From: Candidatus Rokuibacteriota bacterium
GTDB lineage: Bacteria; Methylomirabilota; Methylomirabilia; Rokubacteriales; CSP1-6
DNA length: 61,483 nt
Reading direction: 5' to 3'
NCBI GenBank assembly: GCA_016866775.1
Contig: VGLJ01000026.1
Coordinates: forward strand, 1 to 61,483
The notes under the pieces were generated by a model. That model ran no database searches and had not been told where the DNA came from. It saw only the letters and a program-made list of their open reading frames with translations. Below are positions 31,281 to 40,647 of this stretch, piece after piece (position 1 is the first letter of the stretch; each line of letters opens with the position of its first letter). The position numbers and the translations under genes were made by a program.

Positions 31281-34200
31281 CTACACCACCCCCTTCTTCA
31301 CGTTGCAGAGGAAGGCCTTCGTCTCCTGGATGTAGACGTTGGGATCTCCCACCGTGGCCGAGAGGTCATTGGTGATGTCGCCCTTGCTGCCGGGCAGCTC
31401 CGGCACGCCGTTGAAGCCCCAGTGCCACGGGACGCCGATCTGGTGGACGGTCTTGCCGTCGATCTTGAACGGCTTGAAGCGGTTCGTGACCATCGCGGTC
31501 ACGTGGACTTTGCCTCGGGGGCTCATGACGGTGACCTTCTCGCCGTTCTGGATGCCGAGCTCCTTGGCGAGCTCGTGGCTCAACTCCGCGAAGTGCGAGT
31601 GGTGCAGCTCCGCGAGCATCGGCAGGTACCGCGACATGACGCCGGAGAGGTGGTGCTCCGTGAGCCGGTACGTCGTGATGACGTACGGGTAATCGGGCGA
31701 GCCGACCGGGGCGAGCGGGTTCTTGCCCTCCGCCACGTCCCAGACCTTCGCCACGGGGTTCGTCTGGCGCTTCGAGAGGAGGTTCTTCGTGGGTGATTCC
31801 ATCGGCTCGTAGTGCTCCGGGAACGGCCCGTCGTTGAGCGGTCCGAAGAACGCGCCGACGAGGTCCGCGCGCATGATGAACGGCTTGTCGCCGTTCTTCG
31901 CGGCCGGATCGAGGAACGGGTTGAAGTCCGGCACGTCCATGCCGACCCACTTGCCCTTCTTGTCGGGCTCGTTGCCCGGGGCCTCGTGGTCCCACCAGAT
32001 GAGCTTCTTCTTCTCGCTCCACGGCCGGCCCGCGAGGTCCGCCGACGCGCGGTTGTAGATGATGCGGCGGTTGGCCGGCCACGCGAAGCCCCAGCCGTGA
32101 CCGAGGTAGTCCTCCTTGGTCGCCGGCTTGCGCGAGGCGGTGCGGTTGACGATCTTGCCGTCCTTGTCCTCGACGATCGCGCCCGTGTAGATCCAGCAGC
32201 CCGAGTTGGTCTTTCCGTCGTCGGTGAGGTGCGCGAACGTGTTGAGCGGCTGGCCCTTCTTGTAGACGACCTTGCCGTCCTTGTCCTTGATCTCCTCGGT
32301 CGCGACGCCGTTGACTTCTTTCAACACCTCGACGATGTCGGGGTGCTCGGCCTTCTCGCCGTACTTGAAGTTCGCGGCGAGGAAGCCCTTGTCGCGCTCC
32401 TTCTTCGAGCCGGCATAGAGCTTCTGCAGCCGGATCGCGAGACGGCAGAAGAAGTCGGCGTCCGACGTGCAGTCACCCGGCGGCTTGACGGCGGCGTCGT
32501 GCCACTGGATCAACCGCATCGTGTTGGTGAGCGACCCGTCCTTCTCGGCCGCCGGGGCCATCGGCAGGAAGAAGACCTCGGTCTTGACGTCCGACGGCTT
32601 GGTGCCGGGGGCCTTCCAGAACTCGGCCGTCTCCGTGAGGAAGATGTCGGCAACGACCATCCACTCGAGCTTCCCCATGGCGGCGCGGGCGAGCTTGGCG
32701 TTCGGGCCGCCCACCGCCGGGTTCTGCCCGTCGGCGAGAAAGCCCTTGAGCTTGCCGTGGAACATGTCGACGAACATGTGCTGGTGGCTGTACGCGTCCG
32801 CGGAGGCGCGCTTCGGCAGCCACTGGTAGCCGAACTCGTTCTCCTTCGTCGCGGCGTCGCCGTAGAACGCCTTGAGCAGGCTCACCATGAACTTCGGCCG
32901 GTTCGTCCAGAACCCGCCTTTCGGCGTCTCCTTCTCGAGGTACGTCTTCAAATCCGGATGCGCGTCGCGCAGCGGCATCGGCAGGTACCCGGGCAGCTCG
33001 TGGTAGAGCAGCTCGAGATCCGTCGCGCCCTGCACGTTCGCGTGGCCGCGGAGGGCGACGATGCCTCCGCCCGGCCGGCCGATGTTGCCGAGGAGGAGCT
33101 GCAGCATCGCCAGTGCGCGGATGTTCTCGACGCCGTTGGTGTGCTGCGTGAGGTTCAGCGCGTAGGTGATCGTGCCGGTCTTGTCGGGACCGGAGTTGCC
33201 GCAGAAGAGCTTCGAGATCTCCTCGAACCGCGCCTTCGGGATGCCGCACACGCGCTCGACCATGTCGAGCGTGTAGCGCGAGTAGTGCCGCTTCAGGAGC
33301 TGGAAGACGGTCTGCGGGTCCTTGAGCGAGTTGTCACGCTTCGGGTTGCCCTCGGCGTCGAGCTGGTACTTCCAGCTCGACCGGTCGTAGCTCTTCTTCG
33401 ACTCGTCCCAGCCCGTGAAGAGCCCGTCGAGGTCGGTGGGCGTCTTGAACGCGGGGTCGATGAGGAACGCCGCGTTCGTGTAGTGGACGACGTAGTCCTT
33501 GAAGAAGAGGTTGTTCTGGATCGCGTAGTTGATCATGCCGCCGAAGAACACGATGTTCGTGCCCGAGCGGAGCGGCGCGTGGATGTCGGCGGCCGCGCTG
33601 GTCCGCGTGAAGCGCGGATCGACGTGGATGAGCTTCGCTCCGCGCTCCTTGGCCTTCATCACCCACTGGAAGCCCACCGGGTGGTTCTCGGCCATGTTCG
33701 AGGTCGCCATGATGACATCCGAGTTCTGGATGTCGATCAGGTTGGTCGTCATCGCCCCGCGCCCGAACGTGGTCCCCAAAGCTGGGACCGTGGCGCTGTG
33801 TCAGACCCTGGCCTGATGCTCGTGGTAGACGATCCCGAGGGTGCGGTTCAGCTTCGACAGGAGATAGCACTCCTCGTTGTCGATGCAGGCCGAGCCGAGG
33901 GAGCCGATCGCCTCCAGGCGGTTGACGACGACCTCCTGGCCGTCCTTGTTCTTCTCTTTCTCGATGAAGTACTTCTCGCGGGTGTCGTAGTAGCGCTTGG
34001 CGATCTGCTCGTACATCCACTCGAGCGGCTTCTCCTCCCACTTCTCGGCGCCGGGCGCGCGATAGAGCGCCTTGGTGGGACGGAGCGGGTTGTTCGAGAG
34101 CTGGATGGTGGCCGCGCCCTTCGGGCACAGGCGGCCGAGGGTGTGCGGTGTGTCCGGATGCCCTTCGATGTCGATGATCTTGCCGTCCTTGGCGAAGATC

Positions 34201-34376
34201 AGCTGCCCGCACCCGACCGCGCAGTACGGACACACGCTGGCGACGGCCTTCGCCTCCTTGATCTTCAGCGCCGTCGTCGCGGCTTCGACGGGCGTCCAGT
34301 CGACGCCGGTCCCGGCCGCCACGCCCGCGGCGCTCGCGGTCCCGAACTTCAGGAAGTCACGTCGCGACAAGCTCAT
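31281..34376 (-). CDS. fdhA: Selenocysteine-containing formate dehydrogenase, catalytic subunit
   Basis: 1031 aa when the in-frame TGA at 33801-33803 is read as selenocysteine (residue 192). Tat signal with twin Arg (MSLSRRDFLKFGTASAAGVA, about 1-20) exports it. One [4Fe-4S] cluster: CPYCAVGCGQLIF...CPKG (about 49-85). Around the UGA the protein reads YHEHQARV-U-HSATVPALGTTFGRGAMT, matching the active-site strip of Sec formate dehydrogenases, where Sec binds Mo/W and the next His takes part in catalysis. Both halves continue the same molybdopterin domain, so this is one gene, not a frameshift. A hairpin follows the UGA (separate entry). Mo/W-bis-MGD, periplasmic formate oxidation with quinone as acceptor is the likely reaction. 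Confidence 0.95.
33771..33803 (-). promoter_or_regulatory. fdhA: UGA selenocysteine codon and SECIS-like hairpin in fdhA
   Basis: UGA at 33803-33801; eleven bases later a perfect 6-bp stem GGUCCC/GGGACC with a seven-base loop (AGCUUUG) at 33789-33771. The distance from UGA to stem is the same as I recall for E. coli fdhF. The selA, selB and selC genes needed to read it are not in this window. Confidence 0.85.
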
Positions 34377-34407
34377 GGCGCTCCTCCTCGAAGAGAGAGA
34401 CTCGCGC

Positions 34408-34689
34408 TCAGAATTCGGGACTGGTCAGCTCTTCCCACACGCGCCGCACGACGACGATGCGCTCGGGGCGCGACGGCGTGCCGCCGTCGAGCCGCACGAT
34501 GTCGCCCGCGTTCAAGCCGTCGAGGCCGCCGCGCGCGTTCTCGTCGCTGACGACGACCGTCTGCTCGCCGCACGAGAGATCGCTGCAGACGTCCGCCGCG
34601 CCCTTGACGCGAACGCGACGACTGGAAGGATCCACGGCGACGACGATGAGGCGGTTCTGCTGAAGCCAATCGGTGAGGCTCTGGGTCAT
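34408..34689 (-). CDS. Uncharacterised 93-aa protein heading the fdh operon
   Basis: First gene after the fdh promoter and 31 bases before fdhA. ATG at 34689 has a strong GAGGAGGTG ribosome site. It begins MTQSLTDWLQQNRLIVVAVD, has two Cys in VCSDLSCGEQ (about 34-43) and a beta-rich rest (QTVVVSDENA, AGDIVRLDGG, ERIVVVRRVWEEL) that could be a small OB- or SH3-like barrel. No signal peptide or membrane helix. I do not recognise a family; the place suggests an assembly or regulatory partner of the formate dehydrogenase. Confidence 0.75.
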   Translation of the reverse strand: MTQSLTDWLQQNRLIVVAVDPSSRRVRVKGAADVCSDLSCGEQTVVVSDENARGGLDGLNAGDIVRLDGGTPSRPERIVVVRRVWEELTSPEF

Positions 34690-34736
34690 GGCCGCACCTC
34701 CTCGATAGGTACGGAAAGCTTTTGCACGTGGCCGGA

Positions 34737-34766
34737 ACAATACGAGTGGTCCGACCGGCAAGTCAA
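34737..34766 (-). promoter_or_regulatory. Sigma70-like promoter of the fdh operon
   Basis: TTGACT (34766-34761), 18-base spacer, TATTGT (34742-34737). Predicted start near 34730, 5' UTR about 40 bases. The spacer contains the TGGTCCGACCGG operator-like site. Confidence 0.75.
34747..34758. promoter_or_regulatory. FadR/PdhR-type operator candidate in the fdh promoter
   Basis: TGGTCCGACCGG, with the palindromic core GGTC-C-GACC, lies between the -35 and -10 boxes. The same 12-mer, apart from the central base, lies at the start site of the oxalate promoter (56835-56846). GntR/FadR-group proteins are known to bind TGGTnnnACCA-like palindromes. A protein bound here would block RNA polymerase. Confidence 0.5.
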
Positions 34767-34802
34767 GGTGTACCGCGGCAAGGAATTCGGGGCCTTCCGG
34801 TG

Positions 34803-35162
34803 CTACAGGTCGGAGCGATCGAGGCCGTCGTCGATGCCGCCGCGGTACCTTTCGAGGCAGGTCCGAACGAGCGCCTCGGCCTCCCTCTTTGCTCCCCGGG
34901 AGAGGCAGTCGGCGACCCGGCGACGGGTGGCCAGGTCGACGATCGGGGCGTTCGTCAGCGCGTTGTAGTAGCGGCCGAGGTCGAAGAGGAGGCGGTCGAC
35001 CCGGGCGGGTTCGTCGAGGCGGGCGAAGACCTCGCGGAACACGTCGATCGCCCAGTCCTCGCGCTTGTTGCCCTTGTCCCTGAACCGGCGCCCGTACGCT
35101 CGCGCTGCGACGTCCTCGTCGCGCGCCGCGACGTCCGGGTCGCCCGGCGGCTCCTCATTCAC
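34803..35162 (-). CDS. Uncharacterised 119-aa helical protein after fdhD
   Basis: GTG start at 35162 overlaps the fdhD stop by 8 bases. The protein is charged and helical (AYGRRFRDKGNKREDWAIDV, FDLGRYYNALTNAP, RRRVADCLSRGAKREAEALV) with no signal or membrane segment. I do not recognise a family. Coupling to fdhD and its place upstream of the fdh promoter suggest a role in formate dehydrogenase maturation, which is only a guess from context. Confidence 0.65.
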   Translation of the reverse strand: MNEEPPGDPDVAARDEDVAARAYGRRFRDKGNKREDWAIDVFREVFARLDEPARVDRLLFDLGRYYNALTNAPIVDLATRRRVADCLSRGAKREAEALVRTCLERYRGGIDDGLDRSDL

Positions 35163-35928
35163 CGGGTGCCCCGATCCCGGCGGTCAGCGCGACGGCGGAG
35201 CCAGCATAGACGTTGAGGCTGTCGGGCCGCACGTAGCCGCAGATCGTCACGTTGAGCTGCTCGGCCAGCGCCACCGCCATCTCGGTCGGCGACGTCCGCG
35301 AGGCGACCACGGGCACGCCCATTCGCGCCGCCTTCAGCAGCATCTCCGACGAGACCCGCCCCGTGGACAGCAGGATCCGGTCCTCGGTCGGGATCCCGCG
35401 GAGAAGCGCCTCGCCCTTCACCTTGTCGACCGCGTTGTGGCGCCCGACGTCCTCGGCCACGACGAGCAGGCGGCGCTCGTCGGCGAGCGCGGCGCCGTGG
35501 ATGCCGCGCGACTCCTTGTAGTGCACGGCGGCGGCGAAGAGCTCCTTCATGCGCTGTGACACGTCACGCGGCTGGACGCGCACCCCCGAGTGCAGGCGGG
35601 GGAACAGGCGGTGATCGATCCGGAAGGTGATGCCTCCGCCACAGCCCGACGTCAGGATGCGCTCGGTCGGGAGCTCCACCGGCCCGCGGAGCGTGACGTC
35701 CGCGCGGCCGTCGACGGGTGACACGCTCACGCCGGCCACGTCGTCGAGAGCCTGGATCACCTTCTCCATCCAGAGATAGCCGACGACGAGCGCCTCGAGC
35801 TTCATCGGCGAGCACAACAGCGTGAGGAACCGATCGCCGTTGACGTAGACGGTGAGCGGCTGCTCGCGGACGACTTCGCCCGTCACCTCTTCGACGTGAT
35901 CGGCACGGACCCTCAGATAGCTGCGCAT
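35155..35928 (-). CDS. fdhD: Sulfurtransferase FdhD
   Basis: 257 aa. Hands sulfur from a cysteine desulfurase to the bis-MGD cofactor of formate dehydrogenase. Seen: EQPLTVYVNGDRFLTLLCSP (about 22-41), PTERILTSGCGGGITF (about 86-101; here the mobile loop has one Cys where E. coli FdhD has a C-x-x-C pair), VAEDVGRHNAVDKVKGEALL (about 158-177) and LSTGRVSSEMLLKAA (about 188-202). Substrate enzyme is encoded about 0.8 kb downstream. Precedes the 119-aa gene with overlap. Confidence 0.94.
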   Translation of the reverse strand: MRSYLRVRADHVEEVTGEVVREQPLTVYVNGDRFLTLLCSPMKLEALVVGYLWMEKVIQALDDVAGVSVSPVDGRADVTLRGPVELPTERILTSGCGGGITFRIDHRLFPRLHSGVRVQPRDVSQRMKELFAAAVHYKESRGIHGAALADERRLLVVAEDVGRHNAVDKVKGEALLRGIPTEDRILLSTGRVSSEMLLKAARMGVPVVASRTSPTEMAVALAEQLNVTICGYVRPDSLNVYAGSAVALTAGIGAPGE

Positions 35929-35935
35929 GACGTCG

Positions 35936-36691
35936 TCAATAGAGTACCCGGACGAGCGTCAGACCGTGCGCGGGTCCGGTCGGCCCCGCCAACCGCCGGT
36001 CCCGCGACTTCAGGACGTCCGCGAGCCAGGCGACCTCCCGTGCGCCGCGGCCGACCGCCACGACGCTGCCGACGAGGTTGCGGACCATGTGATGGAGGAA
36101 GCGGTCGCCGGACACCACGATCGCGACGCGCGCTCGGCGCTCCACGACGTGGACGGCCCGCAGCCGGCAGATGGGCATCGCGTCGCGCCCGGGCGCCGCG
36201 CAGAATGCGCTGAAGTCGTGGGTGCCGCGCACGCTCGCCAGCGCGGCGCGCATCGCGGTGACGTCGAGCCCACCGGGCACGTGCCACGCGTACCGCCGGA
36301 GCAAGGGCGCGGCGACGGCTCCGGCGTCGATCAGGTAGGCGTAGCGCTTGCCGGTGGCGTCACGCCGGGCGTCGAACGTCACGCACGCTTCGCCGGCACG
36401 AAGGACGCGGACGTCGGGCGGCAGCATCGCATTGAGCGCGCGCGCCACGGATGTGGCGTCGAGCGGATTCGTGGTGGACAGCGAGGCGACCTGGTGGAGT
36501 GCGTGAACGCCGGCGTCCGTGCGGCTGGCGCCGACGACTTTGACGTCGTCGCCGAGCACGCGCGCGGCGGCGGCGAGCAACGCGCCCTGGACGGTAGGAA
36601 CGTTCGGCTGGACCTGCCACCCCGCGTACGCGGTCCCGTCGTAAGCCAGGTCGAGCCGGATGACACGCCGCCCCGAACTCAGCGCGTTCAC
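35936..36691 (-). CDS. truA: tRNA pseudouridine synthase A
   Basis: 251 aa. Makes pseudouridine at positions 38-40 of the tRNA anticodon arm. The catalytic aspartate is in GASRTDAGVHALHQVAS (about 53-69), N-terminal LDLAYDGTAYAGWQVQPN (about 13-30), and a C-terminal motif FLHHMVRNLVGSVVAVGRG (about 197-215). The frame is open far upstream; GTG at 36691 is taken because GGAGGGGG lies about 8 bases before it and it gives a standard N-terminus. Often found after asd, as here. Confidence 0.94.
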   Translation of the reverse strand: MNALSSGRRVIRLDLAYDGTAYAGWQVQPNVPTVQGALLAAAARVLGDDVKVVGASRTDAGVHALHQVASLSTTNPLDATSVARALNAMLPPDVRVLRAGEACVTFDARRDATGKRYAYLIDAGAVAAPLLRRYAWHVPGGLDVTAMRAALASVRGTHDFSAFCAAPGRDAMPICRLRAVHVVERRARVAIVVSGDRFLHHMVRNLVGSVVAVGRGAREVAWLADVLKSRDRRLAGPTGPAHGLTLVRVLY

Positions 36692-36710
36692 GCAAAGCCC
36701 CCTCCGAGTC

Positions 36711-36980
36711 TTAGCGTGGCCGGCCGCCGCTCGTGGCCATGAACCACACCACGGCGAGGAGGACGAAGAGCCCGGTCTTGACGAGCGATTGCGGGGTCCA
36801 CGCGCCGGGATCGACCGGGCCCCGGACGCGCTCGCCCCGCAAGACGTCCTTCGGCTCGTGGGCGGTCGGGTTGTACGTCGCCAGTCCCTCGAGGAGGTCG
36901 GCAACCCATGGGACGACGACGTACGCGACGACGAGCACGGTGACGATCACGGCGAGCGTGAATCGCCGCTGGGGAGTCAC
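36711..36980 (-). CDS. Small two-helix membrane protein between asd and truA
   Basis: 89 aa with GTG at 36980 overlapping the asd stop as GTGA. Helix 1 is about residues 8-27 (RFTLAVIVTVLVVAYVVVPW), helix 2 about 67-83 (LVKTGLFVLLAVVWFMAT). The middle section (YNPTAHEPKDVLRGERVRGP) would be periplasmic if both ends are inside. No family recognised; the strict coupling to asd supports that it is a real gene. Confidence 0.65.
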   Translation of the reverse strand: MTPQRRFTLAVIVTVLVVAYVVVPWVADLLEGLATYNPTAHEPKDVLRGERVRGPVDPGAWTPQSLVKTGLFVLLAVVWFMATSGGRPR

Positions 36981-38005
36981 GAGGGGAGGAGGAGCTCCGC
37001 GATCTGCACGGCGTTGGTCGCCGCTCCCTTCCGCAGCTGGTCGCCGACGACCCAGAAGTTGAGCGCGCGATCGTGCGAGAGGTCCTCGCGGATACGCCCC
37101 ACGAAGCAGTCGTCCTGGCCCTCGACGGCGATCGGCATCGGATAGCGTTGCTGCGCGGGCTCGTCCCAGAGCTTGAGGCCGGGGAAGCGCTCGAACACCT
37201 GCCGCGCCTCGGCCACGGTGACCTTGCGCTCGGTCTCGGCGTTCACCGCGATCGAGTGGCACGTGAACACGGGGACCCGCACCGTGGTGGGGGCCACGCG
37301 GAGCTCCGGCAGCTCCAGGATCTTGCGCAGCTCGTCGACGAGCTTCTTCTCCTCGCCCGTGTAGCCGTCGGGCTGAAAGGCGTCGATCTGCGGCAGCAGG
37401 TTGAACGCGATCTGGTGCGCGAAGTGCCGCGGCGCGACCGCCTCGCCCTTCGCCCACGCCAGGGTCTGCTCGCGCAGCTCGGCGATCCCGTTCACGCCGG
37501 CGCCGGAGACGGCCTGGAAGCTCGTCGCCACCACGCGCGTGAGGCGCCCGGCGTCGTGCAGCGGCTTGAGCGGCATCACGGTGACGATCGTCGTGCAGTT
37601 GGGACAGGAAAGTATTCCGTCGTGACGACGCGCGGCGCCGGGGTTGATCTCGGGGACGACCAACGGGACCTTCGGATCCATCCGGAACGCGTTCGACTTG
37701 TCGACGATCACCGCGCCGTCTTTCCTGATCAGGGGCGCGTACTCCTTCGCCTGCGCCGAGCCCGCCGAGCAGAACGCGATGTCGACGCCCTTGAACGCGC
37801 CCGCCTCGACGCGGCGGATCGGGATCTCGTCGCCCTTGAACGTCACGCTCTTGCCGACGGAGCGCTCGGACGCGAACGCGCGCAGCTCGCGTACCGGGAA
37901 CTTGCGCTCCTCGAGGATCTTCAGCGTGGTCTGCCCCGCCGCGCCCGTCGCGCCGACCACCGCGACCGTGATGCCGTTGGCCACCGGAGCGTCCACGCTC
38001 CGCAT
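36977..38005 (-). CDS. asd: Aspartate-semialdehyde dehydrogenase
   Basis: 342 aa. Reduces aspartyl phosphate to the semialdehyde for Lys, Thr, Met and peptidoglycan synthesis. Seen: VAVVGATGAAGQTTLKILEE (about 14-33, NADP loop), the catalytic cysteine in SCPNCTTIV (about 135-143; the CTT cysteine), QAVSGAGVNGIAEL (about 165-178) and the substrate site near FTCHSIAVNAE (about 250-260). ATG at 38005 shares one base with the leuB stop. Confidence 0.96.
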   Translation of the reverse strand: MRSVDAPVANGITVAVVGATGAAGQTTLKILEERKFPVRELRAFASERSVGKSVTFKGDEIPIRRVEAGAFKGVDIAFCSAGSAQAKEYAPLIRKDGAVIVDKSNAFRMDPKVPLVVPEINPGAARRHDGILSCPNCTTIVTVMPLKPLHDAGRLTRVVATSFQAVSGAGVNGIAELREQTLAWAKGEAVAPRHFAHQIAFNLLPQIDAFQPDGYTGEEKKLVDELRKILELPELRVAPTTVRVPVFTCHSIAVNAETERKVTVAEARQVFERFPGLKLWDEPAQQRYPMPIAVEGQDDCFVGRIREDLSHDRALNFWVVGDQLRKGAATNAVQIAELLLPS

Positions 38006-39090
38006 CAGGCGCTCGCCTCCAGCTCCTTGACGACGAGATCGCCCATCTCGCCGGTCCCGACGACCTTGGCGCCCGAGGCCCCGATGTCGCGCGTGCGATA
38101 CCCCTGCTCGAGCACGCGGAGCACAGCGGCGTCCACGCGGTCGGCGTGCGTGCCGAGGTCGAGCGAGTACTTCAGCAGCATCCCCGCGGAGAGAATCGCG
38201 GCGATGGGGTTGGCGATCCCTTTGCCCGCGATGTCCGGCGCCGTGCCGTGCACGGGTTCGTAGAGGGCGACGGCGCCGCCCAGCGACGCGGACGGCAGCA
38301 TGCCGAGCGAGCCGACGAGGATCGCCGCCTCGTCCGAGAGGATGTCGCCGAACGTGTTCTCCGCCACGATCGTGTCGAAGCGTGTGGGCCGCGCCACCAG
38401 CTCCATCGAGCAGTTGTCGACGAGGATGTGCTCCAGCGTCACGTCGGGATAGTCTTGCGCCACGCGGTTGACGACGTCGCGCCAGAGCTGGGAGACGATC
38501 AGCACGTTCGCCTTGTCGACCGAGGCGAGCTTCTTCTTGCGCTTGCGCGCGACGTCGAAGCCCACGCGCGCGATCCGCTCGATCTCCCGCGAGGTGTATG
38601 CCATCGTGTTGATCGCCCTGGCGCCGCCGTCGGCGAACTTCTCGATCCCCCGCGGCTCGCCGAAGTAGAGGCCGCCGGTGAGCTCGCGGATGACCATCAG
38701 GTCGGTCCCCTCGACCACCGACCGCTTGAGCGGCGACGAGTCGATCAGCATCGGGAACGTCTTCGCCGGGCGCAGGTTCGCGTAGAGATCGAGCTCCTTG
38801 CGAAGGGCGAGCAGCCCGCGCTCCGGCTTCTGCTCCTGCGGCAGCCCGTCCCACTTCGGGCCGCCGACCGAGCCGAACATGATCGCGTCGGCCTTCCGGC
38901 AGAGGTCGAGGCTCTTCGCCGGAAGCGGCTCCCCGGTCGCGTCGACGGCGCAGCCACCCACGAGCGCGTCCTCGAACTCGAGCGCGACGCCGGCCTGGCG
39001 CGCGACGGTCTTCAGCACCTTCACGGCCTCGCCCGTGACTTCGGGCCCGATCCCGTCTCCCGGCAGGACCGCGATCCTGCGCGTGGCCAT
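38005..39090 (-). CDS. leuB: 3-Isopropylmalate dehydrogenase
   Basis: 361 aa. Oxidatively decarboxylates 3-isopropylmalate in leucine synthesis. Seen: LPGDGIGPEVTGEAVKVLK (about 9-27), LRKELDLYANLRPAK (about 97-111), VIRELTGGLYFGEPRG (about 133-148), the metal aspartates in LVDNCSMELV and NTFGDILSDEAA (about 226-252), and YEPVHGTAPDIAGKGIANP (about 272-290). Its start overlaps the leuA stop. leuC and leuD are not between leuA and leuB. Confidence 0.96.
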   Translation of the reverse strand: MATRRIAVLPGDGIGPEVTGEAVKVLKTVARQAGVALEFEDALVGGCAVDATGEPLPAKSLDLCRKADAIMFGSVGGPKWDGLPQEQKPERGLLALRKELDLYANLRPAKTFPMLIDSSPLKRSVVEGTDLMVIRELTGGLYFGEPRGIEKFADGGARAINTMAYTSREIERIARVGFDVARKRKKKLASVDKANVLIVSQLWRDVVNRVAQDYPDVTLEHILVDNCSMELVARPTRFDTIVAENTFGDILSDEAAILVGSLGMLPSASLGGAVALYEPVHGTAPDIAGKGIANPIAAILSAGMLLKYSLDLGTHADRVDAAVLRVLEQGYRTRDIGASGAKVVGTGEMGDLVVKELEASA

Positions 39091-40637
39091 TACGGCCCGA
39101 TCTCCTTCATCCGCTGTCCATTCTGCTGCACGAGACGGTTGATCGCGTTCAAATACGCGCGGGCGCTCGCCTCGATGACGTCGGTCGAGGCGCCCTTGCC
39201 GGCGACGACGGTCCCGTCGAAGTCCACCTTCACCGAGACCTCGCCGATCGCGTCCTTGCCCGAGGTGGCGGCGCGGATCGCATAGTCTTGCAGCCGGCCC
39301 TTCACGCCGGTGATCGCATCGATCGCCGCGAGCACCGCGTCGACCGGGCCGTCGCCGATGCCGGAATCCTGGAACGTCTGGCCCGCGCGCGTGAGCTTCA
39401 CGGTCGCCGACGGCACCACGCCCGTCCCGCTCAGCACGTGCAGGTAGTCCAGCGTGTAGGTCTCGGGCGTCTGCGTGGCCTCGTCGGTGACGATGGCCAC
39501 GAGGTCCTCGTCGAAGACCTCCTTCTTGCGGTCCGCGAGGTCCTTGAACTTCTTGAACGCGCGGTCGATCTCCGCGGGCTGGAGGTCGAAGCCGAGCTCC
39601 TTGAGCCGGCTTCCGAGCGCGGCGCGGCCGGAATGCTTGCCGAGCACGAGCTTGTTCGAGGGCCGCCCGATGTCCTCAGGCTTCATGATCTCGTACGTCG
39701 ACTTGTCCTTGAGGACGCCGTCCTGGTGAATGCCCGCCTCGTGCGCGAACGCGTTCTCGCCCACGATCGCCTTGTTGGGCTGCACGTGGATGCCGGTGAT
39801 GTGCGAGAGCAGCCGCGACGTGCGGAAGAGCTCCTCGGTCTTCACGCCGGTGTCCACGCCGAAGAAGTCCTTGCGCGTGCGGAGCGCCATCACGATCTCT
39901 TCGAGCGAGGCGTTGCCCGCGCGCTCGCCGATGCCGTTGATCGTGCACTCGATCTGGCGGGCGCCGTTCATCACGCCCGTGACCGAGTTCGCGACGGCCT
40001 GGCCGAGATCGTTGTGGCAGTGCACCGAGAGGACGTACCGGCCCTCGTGCCGCTTCAGGCGCTCGCGGATGTTCGCGATGCGCTGGCCCCACTCCTGCGG
40101 AATCGCATACCCCACGGTGTCGGGGATGTTGATCGTGCGGGCGCCGGCGGTGATCACCGCGTCCAGCACGTCGCACATGTAGTCGAAGTCCGTGCGCGAG
40201 GCGTCCTCGGGCGAGAACTCGACGTCCTCGCAGTACGCGCGCGCGTGCTTCACCGCCTCTTCCGCGGCCTTCAGGATCTCCGCGCGCGACTTGCGCAGCT
40301 TGTACTTGAGGTGGATGTCCGAGGTCGCGACGAACGTGTGGATGCGCGGCTTCGTGGCGTACTTCACCGCCTCCCAGCACCGGTCGATGTCCCCGAGCCC
40401 GACGCGTGAGAGCCCGCAGATCGCCGGCGCGCCGTCGAGCGTGCCGACCTGCCGCGCCACCTCCCGCGTGGCCTCGAAGTCCTCGTCGGAGGAGATCGGG
40501 AAGCCTGCCTCGATGACGTCCACGCGCAGGCGCGCCAGCTGCCGGGCCATCTCCAGTTTCTCCATGGCGTTCATGGAAAAGCCCGGCGACTGCTCGCCAT
40601 CGCGCAACGTCGTGTCGAAGATGATGACCCGATCCAT
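39090..40637 (-). CDS. leuA: 2-Isopropylmalate synthase
   Basis: 515 aa. Condenses acetyl-CoA with 2-oxoisovalerate, first step of leucine synthesis. The N-terminal TIM barrel shows FDTTLRDGEQSPGFSM (about 7-22; Arg and Asp of the active site), the metal histidines in SVHCHNDLGQAVANS (about 199-213) and the GIGERAGNASLEEIVM loop (about 234-249). The C-terminal LeuA regulatory domain (about 385-510, DYLHVLSGTGVVPSATVKL) is present, so leucine feedback is likely. AGGAGG-like site 8 bases before the ATG. Confidence 0.96.
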   Translation of the reverse strand: MDRVIIFDTTLRDGEQSPGFSMNAMEKLEMARQLARLRVDVIEAGFPISSDEDFEATREVARQVGTLDGAPAICGLSRVGLGDIDRCWEAVKYATKPRIHTFVATSDIHLKYKLRKSRAEILKAAEEAVKHARAYCEDVEFSPEDASRTDFDYMCDVLDAVITAGARTINIPDTVGYAIPQEWGQRIANIRERLKRHEGRYVLSVHCHNDLGQAVANSVTGVMNGARQIECTINGIGERAGNASLEEIVMALRTRKDFFGVDTGVKTEELFRTSRLLSHITGIHVQPNKAIVGENAFAHEAGIHQDGVLKDKSTYEIMKPEDIGRPSNKLVLGKHSGRAALGSRLKELGFDLQPAEIDRAFKKFKDLADRKKEVFDEDLVAIVTDEATQTPETYTLDYLHVLSGTGVVPSATVKLTRAGQTFQDSGIGDGPVDAVLAAIDAITGVKGRLQDYAIRAATSGKDAIGEVSVKVDFDGTVVAGKGASTDVIEASARAYLNAINRLVQQNGQRMKEIGP

Positions 40638-40647
40638 GACGACCCTC

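Noticed and set aside
33779-33803. fdhA as a pseudogene or two genes because of an internal stop
   Set aside because: The stop is TGA in frame at the exact Sec position, with a SECIS-like hairpin; both halves are intact.
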